In this document: positions 9,032 through 17,834 of the stretch, piece by piece
How positions within the stretch are numbered: position 1 is the first letter of the stretch
Layout: each line of letters starts with the position of its first letter
Assembly (NCBI RefSeq): GCF_001280515.1
Contig: NZ_LBIQ01000030.1
Location: 620,001-684,000, forward strand
Length of the DNA stretch: 64,000 nucleotides
Direction of reading: 5' to 3'
From: Mangrovimonas sp. ST2L15
GTDB lineage: Bacteria; Bacteroidota; Bacteroidia; Flavobacteriales; Flavobacteriaceae
Translations under genes and position numbers: made by a program
The notes under the pieces: generated by a model
The model's input: the letters and a program-made list of their open reading frames with translations, nothing else
The model's database searches: none
Told to the model about the DNA's origin: nothing

Positions 9032-10033
9032 TTAATCCAGTTTATCTACAAGCTTACTGAATACCTTTTTGGTTTCTTTCCCTTCATATAAAACGGCATA
9101 TACGGCATCAATGATAGGAAGTCTGGTTTTCTTTTTATTATTTTCATTGAGAAGATGAGCGCTTTTGGTCGCATAATAACCTTCGGCTACCATATTCATT
9201 TCCATCATGGCACTTTTTACAGTATAACCTTTCCCAATCATGTTTCCAAACATGCGGTTTCTGGAAAAAGTAGAATAGCCGGTTACCAATAAATCCCCTA
9301 AGTAAGCTGAGTTATTGATGTTTCGTTTCATCTTGTGCATTTTCTTGATAAAACGTTTCATTTCCCTAATGGCATTACTCATCAAAACACTCTGGAAATT
9401 GTCTCCATATCCCAGGCCATGAGCAATACCAGCAGCAATAGCATAAATGTTTTTTAGCATGACAGCATATTCTAATCCTATGACATCATCACTGATTTTG
9501 GTTTTGATGTATTCGCTAGAAAGTTTACTGGCAATTTCTTTGGCTTTTTTTGAATCGGCACAGGAAATGGTCAAATAAGAAAGACGCTCTAGAGCAACCT
9601 CTTCAGCATGACACGGTCCAGCAATAACAGCAATGTTTTCAAAAGGAATGTGATAGATATCGTGAAAATGTTCACCAACCAACAAACCAGATTCAGGAAT
9701 AATTCCCTTAACGGCAGAAACAATCGTTTTATTGGAAATATCCACCGTTAGTTTTTCAAGTTCAGACTGCATAAAAGCAGAAGGGACTACAAAGATAAGA
9801 ACATCGGCATAGGTAGCCATTTCATTGATGTCATTGCTTAATTTCAGCATGGAAACATCAAATTCTACAGAGCTTAAATAACTGGGATTATGCTCTTCCT
9901 TCAGTAAGTGTTCTTTGATATAAACACTTCTCATATACCATCCAACTTCATTTAAATTTTCGCACAACATTTTTACAATGGCTGTTGCCCAACTGCCTGC
10001 CCCAAAAACGGCATATTTAAGTGGTTTTTCCAT
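9032..10033 (-). CDS. gpsA: Glycerol-3-phosphate dehydrogenase [NAD(P)+]
   Basis: Reduces dihydroxyacetone phosphate to sn-glycerol 3-phosphate, the backbone of phospholipids. 333 residues with the N-terminal Rossmann loop GAGSWATAI (residues 11-19), the central AVIAGPCHAEE segment, and the C-terminal helical domain with the catalytic Lys in AVMLKNIYAIAAG and GLGYGDN. Single gene on the - strand, facing the pckA terminator; the cytochrome gene diverges from it. No oddities. Confidence 0.96.
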   Translation of the reverse strand: MEKPLKYAVFGAGSWATAIVKMLCENLNEVGWYMRSVYIKEHLLKEEHNPSYLSSVEFDVSMLKLSNDINEMATYADVLIFVVPSAFMQSELEKLTVDISNKTIVSAVKGIIPESGLLVGEHFHDIYHIPFENIAVIAGPCHAEEVALERLSYLTISCADSKKAKEIASKLSSEYIKTKISDDVIGLEYAVMLKNIYAIAAGIAHGLGYGDNFQSVLMSNAIREMKRFIKKMHKMKRNINNSAYLGDLLVTGYSTFSRNRMFGNMIGKGYTVKSAMMEMNMVAEGYYATKSAHLLNENNKKKTRLPIIDAVYAVLYEGKETKKVFSKLVDKLD

Positions 10034-10286
10034 AAAAGGATTTCAAATATCAATAACTTAATCAAAAGTACATAAAATTAAAGTGTTTAAAAAAGCAGAA
10101 CAGCAAGGAGTAGGTTTTTTATGAATATTCTAATGGAAAGAGGGTTTGGGTGTAATTATGGAGTGCGTTTTTGAGAGAACTTTTTCTAGCTGAAAAATAA
10201 GTTGGTAATTTGTCTTTTGATCCTTTGTATATCGTTTATAATAAGTATTTTTAAAGGGTCAAATACATTCATTTCAATCCAATAAG

Positions 10287-12542
10287 TTGACTTATTTAAA
10301 CTTCAAAACATCCCTAGTTAAGCTATTCGTCATTGCTTTTATTTTGCTATTGAATTCCTGTAAAGAAAAAGCAACTTATGAACCAGTTACTGAAGATACC
10401 GTGTTTTTATCAACCAAAGAACTTCCAGATAGTTTGTTTGTTGGCGACAGCAATTGTAAAACGTGTCATCAAAAAGAATATGCAGACTGGCAAGGATCAC
10501 ATCATGATAAGGCTATGGAATTGGCTAATGCTAAATCGGTTTTGGCACCTTTTGAAGGAGAAGAGTTCACGAGTTTTGAGGTCACTTCACGGTTTTATAA
10601 AAAGGACGGTGACTTTTACGTGAATACCGAAGGCCCAGAAGGCACTTATGAAGATTACAAGATCATTTACACTTTTGGAGTAACGCCTTTACAGCAATAT
10701 ATCGTCCAGTTTCCCGATGGGAAGTTTCAATGCCTGAGTACGGCTTGGGATACTGAAAAAGAAGTATGGTTTAATTTATATCCAGACTTTAAAGTAGTGC
10801 ATTCTGAATGGTTGCATTGGAGCAATAAGGGACTTAATTGGAACACCATGTGCTCGGATTGTCATTCAACCAATGTGAAGAAGAATTATCATTTGCAAAC
10901 AGATAGTTATAATACCCAATACGCCCTTATTAATGTGAGCTGTGAAGCTTGTCACGGACCAGGTAGGGAACACGTTGAAGAGGCTAGTCGTCTAGGGGAC
11001 AAATACAAGCCAAAAGGAAATATGCGTATGACTTTGTCAACGCCACCAAAACAGTTGGTTGATGAATGTGCAAGATGTCATATGAGAAGGGAACAATTTA
11101 CCAATTCCTTTAATTATGAAGGAACCATGTTAGATCATTATTTTCCGCAATTGTTAGAAGAGCCTTTCTACTTCCCAGATGGCCAAATTTTGGATGAGGA
11201 TTATGTCTATGCCTCATTTACCCAAAGTAAAATGTATAAAAACAATATTGCGTGTAATAATTGTCATAATTCACACTCCTTAGAGTTGAAGTTTGAAGGT
11301 AACATGTTATGCGCCCAATGTCATGCAGCGGCAACTTATGATTCGCCATTACATCACAAACACGAAACCAATACAGAAGGTTCCAAATGTATCAATTGCC
11401 ATATGACAGGAAGGTTTTATATGGGAAATGATTTTAGAAGAGATCATAGTTTTAGAGTCCCTAGACCTGACCAGAGTTTAAAATATGGAACGCCAAATGC
11501 CTGTGTGGATTGCCATACTGATAAGGACAACGAATGGGCTTGGAAAGAGTTTCAAAATTTATATGGGGAAGTGGATTCCATCCATTTTTCAGACAAATTG
11601 ATTCCAGGTGTTTTGGGTCATGCTAATGCAGAGCATGGATTGTTGGATTTGATTAAAGACACCTCTGAGAATGAATTGGTGCGAGCCTCGGCAGTTAAAG
11701 CCTTAGGGCATTATGAGTTGGACCCTTTAATCAGAGAGTATTTAAATTGGCTGAATGATGCTTCACCCATGGTACGTGGGGCAACGTTAGATGTGTTGAG
11801 CAACATCAATAATGCAGACTATGCCAATTATTTCTTGCCGTTGTTGAATGATAAGAAAAGATCGGTAAGGGTTAAGGCGTTTTATGCTTTGGCCACCTTA
11901 GATGCGTCACAAGTCCCTGCAGAATATTTAGAGAGCTATAAAAAGGTGGAAGAAGAATTTTTTGGATACCTAGATGTGACTTCAGATTTTGTGGGCGGGT
12001 TGGCCAAAAGGGCTAATTACAATATTAAGAAGGGAAACATTCAGGAAGCTATTTCCTATTATGAGAAAGCCATTGAAGTAGATAATTTGGATAACCGTTT
12101 AAGATATACCTTAGCCAATTTATACTACAACGTTCAAGCATATGAGAAGGCTGAACAAACATTTAGGGCCATCACAGAACGGGAGCCCGATTTCGGGCCT
12201 ACCTATTATTCGCTAGCGCTTTTGTATGCTGAGTTGGGTAGAACGGATGATGCCATAAGGGAGATGAATACCGCGATTATAAAAATGCCAGAGAACATTA
12301 GAACCTATTACAATTTGAGCTTGCTTTTTGACCAAAAGGGAGATAAGGGAAATGCTGAAACAACGCTTATAAAAGGGTTAAAAATGGATCCTAACAATGC
12401 AGATTTATTGTATGCCCTAGCATTTCATTATTCAAAATATAAGGAAATGAACAAGGCTTTAAACATTGCCGAAAAGCTCATGCGCCTATATCCCAATAAT
12501 CCGCAATATTCTAACTTTTACAGGCAATTACAAAGCAATTAA
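10287..12542 (+). CDS. Octaheme c-type cytochrome lipoprotein with HEAT and TPR repeats
   Basis: Eight CXXCH heme-attachment motifs occur at residues 57, 189, 219, 261, 323, 342, 368 and 406, in a layout like the cytochrome c554/NrfB-type multiheme families. Residues about 435-555 look like HEAT repeats and about 575-745 like four TPRs. The N-terminus is a lipoprotein signal ending LLLNSC (Cys25). The start is TTG 10287: an in-frame stop lies at 10242, no ATG occurs between them, and the next Met follows the first heme motif. It should sit on the periplasmic or outer-membrane side as an electron carrier or redox enzyme. No cytochrome maturation or partner gene is adjacent, so the reaction is unknown. 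Confidence 0.88.
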   Translation: MTYLNFKTSLVKLFVIAFILLLNSCKEKATYEPVTEDTVFLSTKELPDSLFVGDSNCKTCHQKEYADWQGSHHDKAMELANAKSVLAPFEGEEFTSFEVTSRFYKKDGDFYVNTEGPEGTYEDYKIIYTFGVTPLQQYIVQFPDGKFQCLSTAWDTEKEVWFNLYPDFKVVHSEWLHWSNKGLNWNTMCSDCHSTNVKKNYHLQTDSYNTQYALINVSCEACHGPGREHVEEASRLGDKYKPKGNMRMTLSTPPKQLVDECARCHMRREQFTNSFNYEGTMLDHYFPQLLEEPFYFPDGQILDEDYVYASFTQSKMYKNNIACNNCHNSHSLELKFEGNMLCAQCHAAATYDSPLHHKHETNTEGSKCINCHMTGRFYMGNDFRRDHSFRVPRPDQSLKYGTPNACVDCHTDKDNEWAWKEFQNLYGEVDSIHFSDKLIPGVLGHANAEHGLLDLIKDTSENELVRASAVKALGHYELDPLIREYLNWLNDASPMVRGATLDVLSNINNADYANYFLPLLNDKKRSVRVKAFYALATLDASQVPAEYLESYKKVEEEFFGYLDVTSDFVGGLAKRANYNIKKGNIQEAISYYEKAIEVDNLDNRLRYTLANLYYNVQAYEKAEQTFRAITEREPDFGPTYYSLALLYAELGRTDDAIREMNTAIIKMPENIRTYYNLSLLFDQKGDKGNAETTLIKGLKMDPNNADLLYALAFHYSKYKEMNKALNIAEKLMRLYPNNPQYSNFYRQLQSN

Positions 12543-12568
12543 CGGGTTCATGGTTTAGATTAAACCAA

Positions 12569-12608
12569 CCTTGAAATAGCCTTCTTAAATCTCCGGTAAG
12601 GTTTTTTG
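12569..12608 (+). terminator. Possible weak terminator after the octaheme gene
   Basis: AACCTT and AAGGTT (6 bp) enclose a loop of more than 20 bases, followed by TTTTTT. A second small inverted repeat, TGGTTTA/TAAACCA, lies at 12551-12567 with no T run. Weak evidence. Confidence 0.3.
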
Positions 12609-12658
12609 GCACGTAATTTGGTTTCTTTTAAGAGTAGAACTTTTAAAAGCGAAGGATT

Positions 12659-13597
12659 ATGAAAAAAATAAAACTACTTTTTGTTGCAGCCTTCTTGATG
12701 TTGTTTGCAACTTCTTGCCATCATGAAGAGATTATTGTAGAATATCAACCAGGTCCTTCACAGAATGCTTCCTTGGAGCAATTGTTGAGGTCTTATGAAC
12801 TTTGGTATGTCGATATCAATCAAACTGTGGGGTATGGTGAAACACCTTTTTTACAAATAGCCTTTACGTTATCATTTAGAGATGGTGTCTTGTTTGCTAA
12901 TAATAATTTGGTTGGCTTTGGAAGCCAAGGTAACGGATTTGGAATACCAGTTGGGGACTATGAGACAAGCCAGATGATTTTGGATGTATATCACGATATT
13001 GATGGTTTTCAGACCTATGATGTTTACCAAATAGATAGCAATACCATTGAATTGTATAACCCTAATAATGACACATCCTATTTTTTAAATGGGTATCAAA
13101 GAAGCAACTTCGATTACAATTTTATCTTCTATGATAACATCCATTATTTTCTGCAAGAGTATGAGGCTTGGGAAAAGACTTATACCAGTAACTATGGTGC
13201 TATTAATGAATTTGACAACGAGAATTTTCTTCAGTTTTTAGCTGGAGGTAACGATAGCACTTTTAGAAGCTCTCAGGATCCTGTGGGATCCAACCCAAAT
13301 TATTTGTATTGGGACTATACTGGAGTTTATGGAGTAGGCGATGTTTCCAACAACATGTACCTTAAAAAGCTTGTCTTGGATTATGATTATTTTGCCAATG
13401 AATATTTTGATTTGAGTGTACTTAATGATCAAACCATTGAGTTGTACCACCCAGCATCAGGAACCGTTTACGAATTTAAAGGAAGAGGGTACATTCAATA
13501 TATGAAATCGGCAGAAGGCAAACAGACCAAAGAGCCTAAACAAAGAAAACGAACCTCTAAAATGAAGGACAACCCAAGGACTTCTTCAAGGGTTTAA
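12659..13597 (+). CDS. Lipoprotein with two related domains, function unknown
   Basis: 312 residues with a lipoprotein signal ending FATSC (Cys20). The mature part contains two similar halves of about 110-120 residues. Each opens with LxxYExW (LLRSYELWYVD and FLQEYEAWEKT) and closes with the same pattern, IELYNPNNDTSYFLNG in the first and IELYHPASGTVYEFKG in the second. The C-terminal 40 residues are strongly basic and probably disordered. I regard it as a flavobacteria-type surface or periplasmic lipoprotein; no enzymatic motif is visible. Confidence 0.78.
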   Translation: MKKIKLLFVAAFLMLFATSCHHEEIIVEYQPGPSQNASLEQLLRSYELWYVDINQTVGYGETPFLQIAFTLSFRDGVLFANNNLVGFGSQGNGFGIPVGDYETSQMILDVYHDIDGFQTYDVYQIDSNTIELYNPNNDTSYFLNGYQRSNFDYNFIFYDNIHYFLQEYEAWEKTYTSNYGAINEFDNENFLQFLAGGNDSTFRSSQDPVGSNPNYLYWDYTGVYGVGDVSNNMYLKKLVLDYDYFANEYFDLSVLNDQTIELYHPASGTVYEFKGRGYIQYMKSAEGKQTKEPKQRKRTSKMKDNPRTSSRV

Positions 13598-13620
13598 ATG
13601 CTGATACATATAATTATTTG

Positions 13621-13652
13621 AAAACCCAGATCATAAGGTCTGGGTTTTGTGT
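13621..13652 (+). terminator. Intrinsic terminator after the duplicated-domain lipoprotein gene
   Basis: 10-bp perfect stem AAAACCCAGA / TCTGGGTTTT (13621-13630 with 13639-13648) and an 8-base loop; the right arm ends in TTTT. Confidence 0.85.
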
Positions 13653-13754
13653 AATATAAAAGGTTAAATAAATGTTTAAATAGCTGGTTTTAATTGGATT
13701 TGGATTAAAATTTAAGGAATTTAGTATCTAACATTAACACTAAATTTTAAAACT

Positions 13755-14240
13755 ATGGGATTATTTTCATTTATAAAAGAGGCAGGAGCCAAGGTATTTG
13801 GAACAAGTAAACCAGCTGTTGATGATGCCGCTGATGCTGCTGCAGCCAAAAAAAGGGTTGAAGAAGCCGCCGCTAGTCAGCTAGAGGAAACCATTCAAGA
13901 CCTATCACTTCAGGTTGATGGTTTAAAAATTGATATTTCTGGGGATACTGCCACCATTACTGGTGCGGCCTATGATCAAAAAACAAAGGAAAAAGTAGTG
14001 CTTGTAGTGGGGAATACCAGTGGTATTGCTGTGGTAGATGATCAAATGACGGTCACCAATCCAGAGCCAGAAGCGCAATTTTATACAGTTGAAAAAGGAG
14101 ATACGCTAAGTAAAATAGCTAAAGAATATTATGGGAATGCCATGAAATACCCTGTTATATTTGAGGCCAATAAACCTATGCTGAAAGATGCCAATTTAAT
14201 CTATCCAGGACAAGTGTTACGTATTCCAGCTTTAGATTAG
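13755..14240 (+). CDS. kbp: BON-LysM protein, K+-binding protein Kbp (YgaU) homologue
   Basis: 161 residues. It opens MGLFSFIKEAGAKVFG, close to the start of E. coli Kbp, followed by an Ala-rich linker, a BON domain (about 45-105, with VGNTSGIAVVDDQM) and a LysM domain (about 109-158, FYTVEKGDTLSKIAKEYYG to IYPGQVLRIP). Kbp is a cytoplasmic K+ sensor in E. coli; the same job is inferred here. No signal peptide is present. Single gene between terminators. Confidence 0.9.
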   Translation: MGLFSFIKEAGAKVFGTSKPAVDDAADAAAAKKRVEEAAASQLEETIQDLSLQVDGLKIDISGDTATITGAAYDQKTKEKVVLVVGNTSGIAVVDDQMTVTNPEPEAQFYTVEKGDTLSKIAKEYYGNAMKYPVIFEANKPMLKDANLIYPGQVLRIPALD

Positions 14241-14261
14241 AGATCTTTTTAAATAAACTAA

Positions 14262-14292
14262 AAAGCCCAATCAAAATGATTGGGCTTTAATA
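14262..14292. terminator. Bidirectional intrinsic terminator between kbp and osmC
   Basis: Perfect 12-bp stem AAAGCCCAATCA / TGATTGGGCTTT with loop AAA, between two convergent genes. The A and T runs at its flanks fit termination in both directions. Confidence 0.92.
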
Positions 14293-14295
14293 TTT

Positions 14296-14733
14296 TTAGG
14301 AGTTGAAAGTAACACTCAAGGAAATGGGAACCGCCTTTAAGGCCTTAGATACAGGGCATCCGACTTTGGCTTTTTCAGCTAGTTCTTTAAACTGACTTTC
14401 GTCCATATTGGGTACCTTACCTTTTAGATCCAAATTAATTTGTGTAAAGGCATAACCTTCATCTTGCTGTTCCATGGTAATGGTGGCATCCACATCCAGT
14501 TCGTCTGCGACAAATCCAGCCTCCTGAATTTGAAAACTTAGAGCCATGGCAAAGCATCCCGCATGTGCTGCTGCAATCAATTCTTCAGGATTGGTTCCTG
14601 CCTTTCCATCTTCATTCTCAAAGCGTGCTTTGGTACTGTATGGGGTTTTGTTTAAAACATGACTTGGACCTGTCAAATATCCGCTTCCATCTATTCCTTT
14701 GCCTTTCCAAATGGCATTTGCTTTTCTCTTCAT
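14296..14733 (-). CDS. osmC: OsmC-family organic hydroperoxide reductase
   Basis: 145-residue peroxiredoxin-like enzyme reducing organic hydroperoxides with a thiol pair. The peroxidatic Cys60 ([12 protein letters not shown]) and resolving Cys126 (VGCPVSKAL) are both present, as is the NPEELIAAA signature, and the order follows OsmC rather than Ohr. Cytoplasmic. It is transcribed alone and shares a terminator with kbp, another osmotic or ionic stress protein. Confidence 0.93.
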   Translation of the reverse strand: MKRKANAIWKGKGIDGSGYLTGPSHVLNKTPYSTKARFENEDGKAGTNPEELIAAAHAGCFAMALSFQIQEAGFVADELDVDATITMEQQDEGYAFTQINLDLKGKVPNMDESQFKELAEKAKVGCPVSKALKAVPISLSVTFNS

Positions 14734-14845
14734 TTTTAGTATTAGTTTAATGGTTATTCACTAAAGTTAAAGCAATGAGTAGACAATGCTAGTTAAAGAA
14801 GTTTTAAAGTTTAGATTTAGATGAAATAGTATGGTCATAGATATT

Positions 14846-15430
14846 TTATGTCCTATTCCTCTTTTTTATTCTTTCAATTCCAAAGTGATACAAACAGATA
14901 ATTGTCAAAACGACTATGATTTTTCCTAATAAACCGGCAATTAAATACCCTGTTTCCATTTCAAATGGACTATTCAGCGTCCAGCTACTCGGAAGATAGT
15001 CTCGATGCAGTGAGGTCACAAGAATTACGAAACGCTCGAATGTAACAACAAACAAGAGGCCGATAATGACTCGAAAAATTAAGTATTTATTGATAAATTT
15101 TATTCGATATGCTTGGGTAAGTAAGAACCAAAATATGGGTTGTGCCCAAATGGCGAAAGCATATTTTCCTGTCAACCTGTTGTGGTAGTCGTCTTTTTCA
15201 ATACCATGTTGCAATTCCAAATAGTAAATCCAAATGTCAAGTAACCATAAAGCAAACCAAACAAATCCGAGGTAAATGATTAATTGTACGGCGCTATTAT
15301 CAAATTTGGGAAGGAAGGTTTGATCCTTCATGAAAGTTTTCAAAAGAAAGTAGAGGATGGAATAAAACCCAAACCCAACAAAGAGATCGATCCGTATAAA
15401 GTCGGTAATAAATCTTATAATGTCTCCCAT
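14846..15430 (-). CDS. Hypothetical multi-pass membrane protein
   Basis: 194 residues with about five hydrophobic helices (near 12-33, 48-70, 92-110, 118-138 and 164-185). The loops contain several aromatic and charged residues but no motif I know. It lies 35 bases downstream of another unknown membrane protein on the same strand, so the two may be co-transcribed. Function unassigned. Confidence 0.65.
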   Translation of the reverse strand: MGDIIRFITDFIRIDLFVGFGFYSILYFLLKTFMKDQTFLPKFDNSAVQLIIYLGFVWFALWLLDIWIYYLELQHGIEKDDYHNRLTGKYAFAIWAQPIFWFLLTQAYRIKFINKYLIFRVIIGLLFVVTFERFVILVTSLHRDYLPSSWTLNSPFEMETGYLIAGLLGKIIVVLTIICLYHFGIERIKKRNRT

Positions 15431-15465
15431 GGCTTAGGCTTTTACTACATGAGTAAATTGAGGGG

Positions 15466-15966
15466 TTAATTTAAATTTAAAACGACAATTATTGAAATTC
15501 CAATTAGAGCGATTAGTAAGGAGAGAAAATTCATTTTCAATTTCTCGCTTTTATCAATTCCATAGACTAGAGTACAATTTTCTCTGCTATTCATTAATCC
15601 AATACATACTAGTAATACTATAAATATCCCTGAAATAATTACAATACTTCCTTCTCTATCAATACTAGAAGTGAAAATGGCATAAATGAATAGTATAATC
15701 CAGAAAAAGTAAGTAGATAAAATAAGTGACCAACCAATTTTATTATCCAAGAAAATTCCAATAAAGGGAATTAGCAAAATTAGAGAAGACCTTAAAATGG
15801 TAGTGGTAAATATTATTTTTAAACACCCAATAATTCCGCCTGGATCATCTATCGAATAATAGTACTCTAATAATTGATTGATATCACGTATAAATATAAT
15901 GATGGCAATGATGAAGATAGGAGCTTTTATAAAAAAATAGAGTCTTGGCTTATTTGTTTCTTCCAA
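15466..15966 (-). CDS. Hypothetical membrane protein
   Basis: 166 residues, Ile-rich, with four to five predicted membrane helices and a short charged loop (NSRENCTLVYGIDKSEKLK) before the last. The gene follows nadD by 20 bases on the same strand and is richer in A+T than nadD and gmk, which suggests a less conserved appendage of that operon. No family recognised. Confidence 0.6.
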   Translation of the reverse strand: MEETNKPRLYFFIKAPIFIIAIIIFIRDINQLLEYYYSIDDPGGIIGCLKIIFTTTILRSSLILLIPFIGIFLDNKIGWSLILSTYFFWIILFIYAIFTSSIDREGSIVIISGIFIVLLVCIGLMNSRENCTLVYGIDKSEKLKMNFLSLLIALIGISIIVVLNLN

Positions 15967-15986
15967 AAGGTTTAAATTTTTGAATA

Positions 15987-16565
15987 CTACCTATAAAAAT
16001 TCATTTCGTCCACATAGTTCCAAACATGTTCTGGTAACAGGGGTCTTATGTTCTTGCCATCTTTTATGGCCTTACGGATAAACGTGGAGGAAATCTCCAT
16101 GATTGGAGCCTCTACAAACGTCACCTTGTCGTGCTGGTGGAATTGGGTTTCTATGTGCCCCTCAGAGATTCTGGGATATACATAAACTTGGTAGTTTTCC
16201 AAAATCACCTCATAGTTTTTCCATTTGTGGAACCCTTTTAAATTGTCTTCGCCCATGATCAGACAGAAATTGTAATTGGGATATTTTTCCTCCAAGTGGA
16301 TTAAGGTATTGATGGTATAATTGGGCTGCGGCAAGTGAAACTCAATATCCGAAGGTTTAAGGTGGGGGTAATCCTGTGTGGCCCTGTAAACCATTTCAAA
16401 GCGGTGGTGGTTATCAAGCAGGGTACTTTTTTTCTTAAAAGGGCTGTGGGGAGTCACCACAAACCACACCTGATCTAGATCGCTAAACTCGGCCATGTGG
16501 TTGGCAATCACCAAATGCCCCACGTGTATGGGGTTAAAGGTCCCAAAATACAACCCTATTTTCAT
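15987..16565 (-). CDS. nadD: Nicotinate-nucleotide adenylyltransferase
   Basis: Joins nicotinate mononucleotide and ATP to form deamido-NAD. 192 residues with the nucleotidyltransferase signature GTFNPIHVGH (8-17, the HxGH motif) and SSTFIRKAI near residue 170, matching the ISSTxIR motif. It starts two bases after gmk stops, so both are in one operon with yicC. Confidence 0.96.
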   Translation of the reverse strand: MKIGLYFGTFNPIHVGHLVIANHMAEFSDLDQVWFVVTPHSPFKKKSTLLDNHHRFEMVYRATQDYPHLKPSDIEFHLPQPNYTINTLIHLEEKYPNYNFCLIMGEDNLKGFHKWKNYEVILENYQVYVYPRISEGHIETQFHQHDKVTFVEAPIMEISSTFIRKAIKDGKNIRPLLPEHVWNYVDEMNFYR

Positions 16566-16567
16566 AC

Positions 16568-17140
16568 TTAGTTATTGATGAAGTTTTCTACCAACATCTC
16601 GGCCTCGTGTAGTGCTTTATCGAGATTGTCATTTTCAATAATGACATCAAACAAAGGCGCTGTTGCCAATTCAGCGCTGGCTTTGGCAACCCGCATGTTT
16701 ATTTTGTCTTCGCTTTCTGTCTTTCTCTTTTTCAGTCTTATTTTTAACTCGTCAATACTGGGAGGTTTTACAAATATGGCCAAGGTTTCTTGGGGATATT
16801 TACGTTTGATTCGCAAACCACCAGACACGTCAATGTCAAAAATAACATGCTTTCCGTGGGACCAAATCCTTGTAACTTCAGATTTTAAAGTGCCGTAAAA
16901 ATTATCGCGGTAGACTTCTTCCCACTCCAGAAACTCTTCATTTTTTATCTTTTTCTTAAATTCTTCAGCAGATAAAAAATAATAGTCCTTACCGTCCTTT
17001 TCTGTACCTCTTGGTTCTCTAGAGGTAGCCGAAATAGAAAACTCCAAGTTCAGTTTGTCTAAGCCTAATAAGTGTCTTACTATGGTTGTTTTTCCAGAGC
17101 CCGATGGGGCAGAGAATACAATAAGTTTTCCTTTATTCAT
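16568..17140 (-). CDS. gmk: Guanylate kinase
   Basis: Phosphorylates GMP to GDP with ATP. 190 residues with the P-loop APSGSGKTT (11-19), the GMP-binding segment SREPRGTEKDGKDYYF, and IDVSGGLRIK. ATG overlaps the preceding lipoprotein gene by eight bases (ATGAATAA), so translation is coupled. The order yicC - lipoprotein - gmk - nadD keeps the usual yicC-gmk pairing but with an extra gene inserted. Confidence 0.97.
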   Translation of the reverse strand: MNKGKLIVFSAPSGSGKTTIVRHLLGLDKLNLEFSISATSREPRGTEKDGKDYYFLSAEEFKKKIKNEEFLEWEEVYRDNFYGTLKSEVTRIWSHGKHVIFDIDVSGGLRIKRKYPQETLAIFVKPPSIDELKIRLKKRKTESEDKINMRVAKASAELATAPLFDVIIENDNLDKALHEAEMLVENFINN

Positions 17141-17834
17141 ATAGTTCGTCTTCTAGTGGGAGGTTGCCAATTGTCATGCGCAACGATTTCCCTTTCTTTT
17201 TTAATTTTATTGGAAATTCCTTTCCTTTTTTAAGTCCCCAATCATCTAATAAGTCTGTGTTTAAAAATAAAATGGAGACAGACAAATTTGAGTCGTTTTT
17301 AAGATTCAATAGCCATTCCAAATCTTCTTCAAAGTACTTTTGAGATTGTCTATATTTATTCCAAGTTTGAAAAATGTAATAATCAGATTTTGGTAGCGAT
17401 GATAGTTCTACCGGTTCTCCTTTTTCATTTTCCAATTTGCTTAAAAAGTTCTTGAAGTTGATCTGGGAATCAGAAGGGCAAGGACTGTAATTGGTTTCAA
17501 ATTCCTGAAAAGCACTTGTCAATTGAACTCCAGAACATTCTTCGCTACCTTGATAGCAATACTTTTCACCTGTTTGACCATTGAAAAGCAGGATGTCAGA
17601 GTTAAACCCAAATATAAAATTCTTATAGATGGAAATACTATCTTTTACCTTATCAATCTTCATGAAGTAAGTTTGTTGTGTAGGGTCTGATTCATTTAAA
17701 TAGGCCAGAACACTTTCCTTACTCTCTACTTTTGGATTTTTAAATCCTATGGCTTTCCTGACAACAGTGACGCAGGAAGTTATAATAAATAGAGAAATGA
17801 AAAATCCAATGAAAAGAAGGCGAGACAATCTCAT
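17133..17834 (-). CDS. Hypothetical lipoprotein between yicC and gmk
   Basis: 233 residues. The N-terminal signal ends FIITSC (Cys21), so it is a likely lipoprotein. The mature protein has a Cys-rich stretch (YCYQGSEEC, SPCPSD) and no known fold signature. Its start overlaps yicC by four bases (ATGA) and its end overlaps gmk by eight, so it is tightly coupled to two cytoplasmic housekeeping genes although it is itself exported. Role unknown. Confidence 0.72.
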   Translation of the reverse strand: MRLSRLLFIGFFISLFIITSCVTVVRKAIGFKNPKVESKESVLAYLNESDPTQQTYFMKIDKVKDSISIYKNFIFGFNSDILLFNGQTGEKYCYQGSEECSGVQLTSAFQEFETNYSPCPSDSQINFKNFLSKLENEKGEPVELSSLPKSDYYIFQTWNKYRQSQKYFEEDLEWLLNLKNDSNLSVSILFLNTDLLDDWGLKKGKEFPIKLKKKGKSLRMTIGNLPLEDELYE

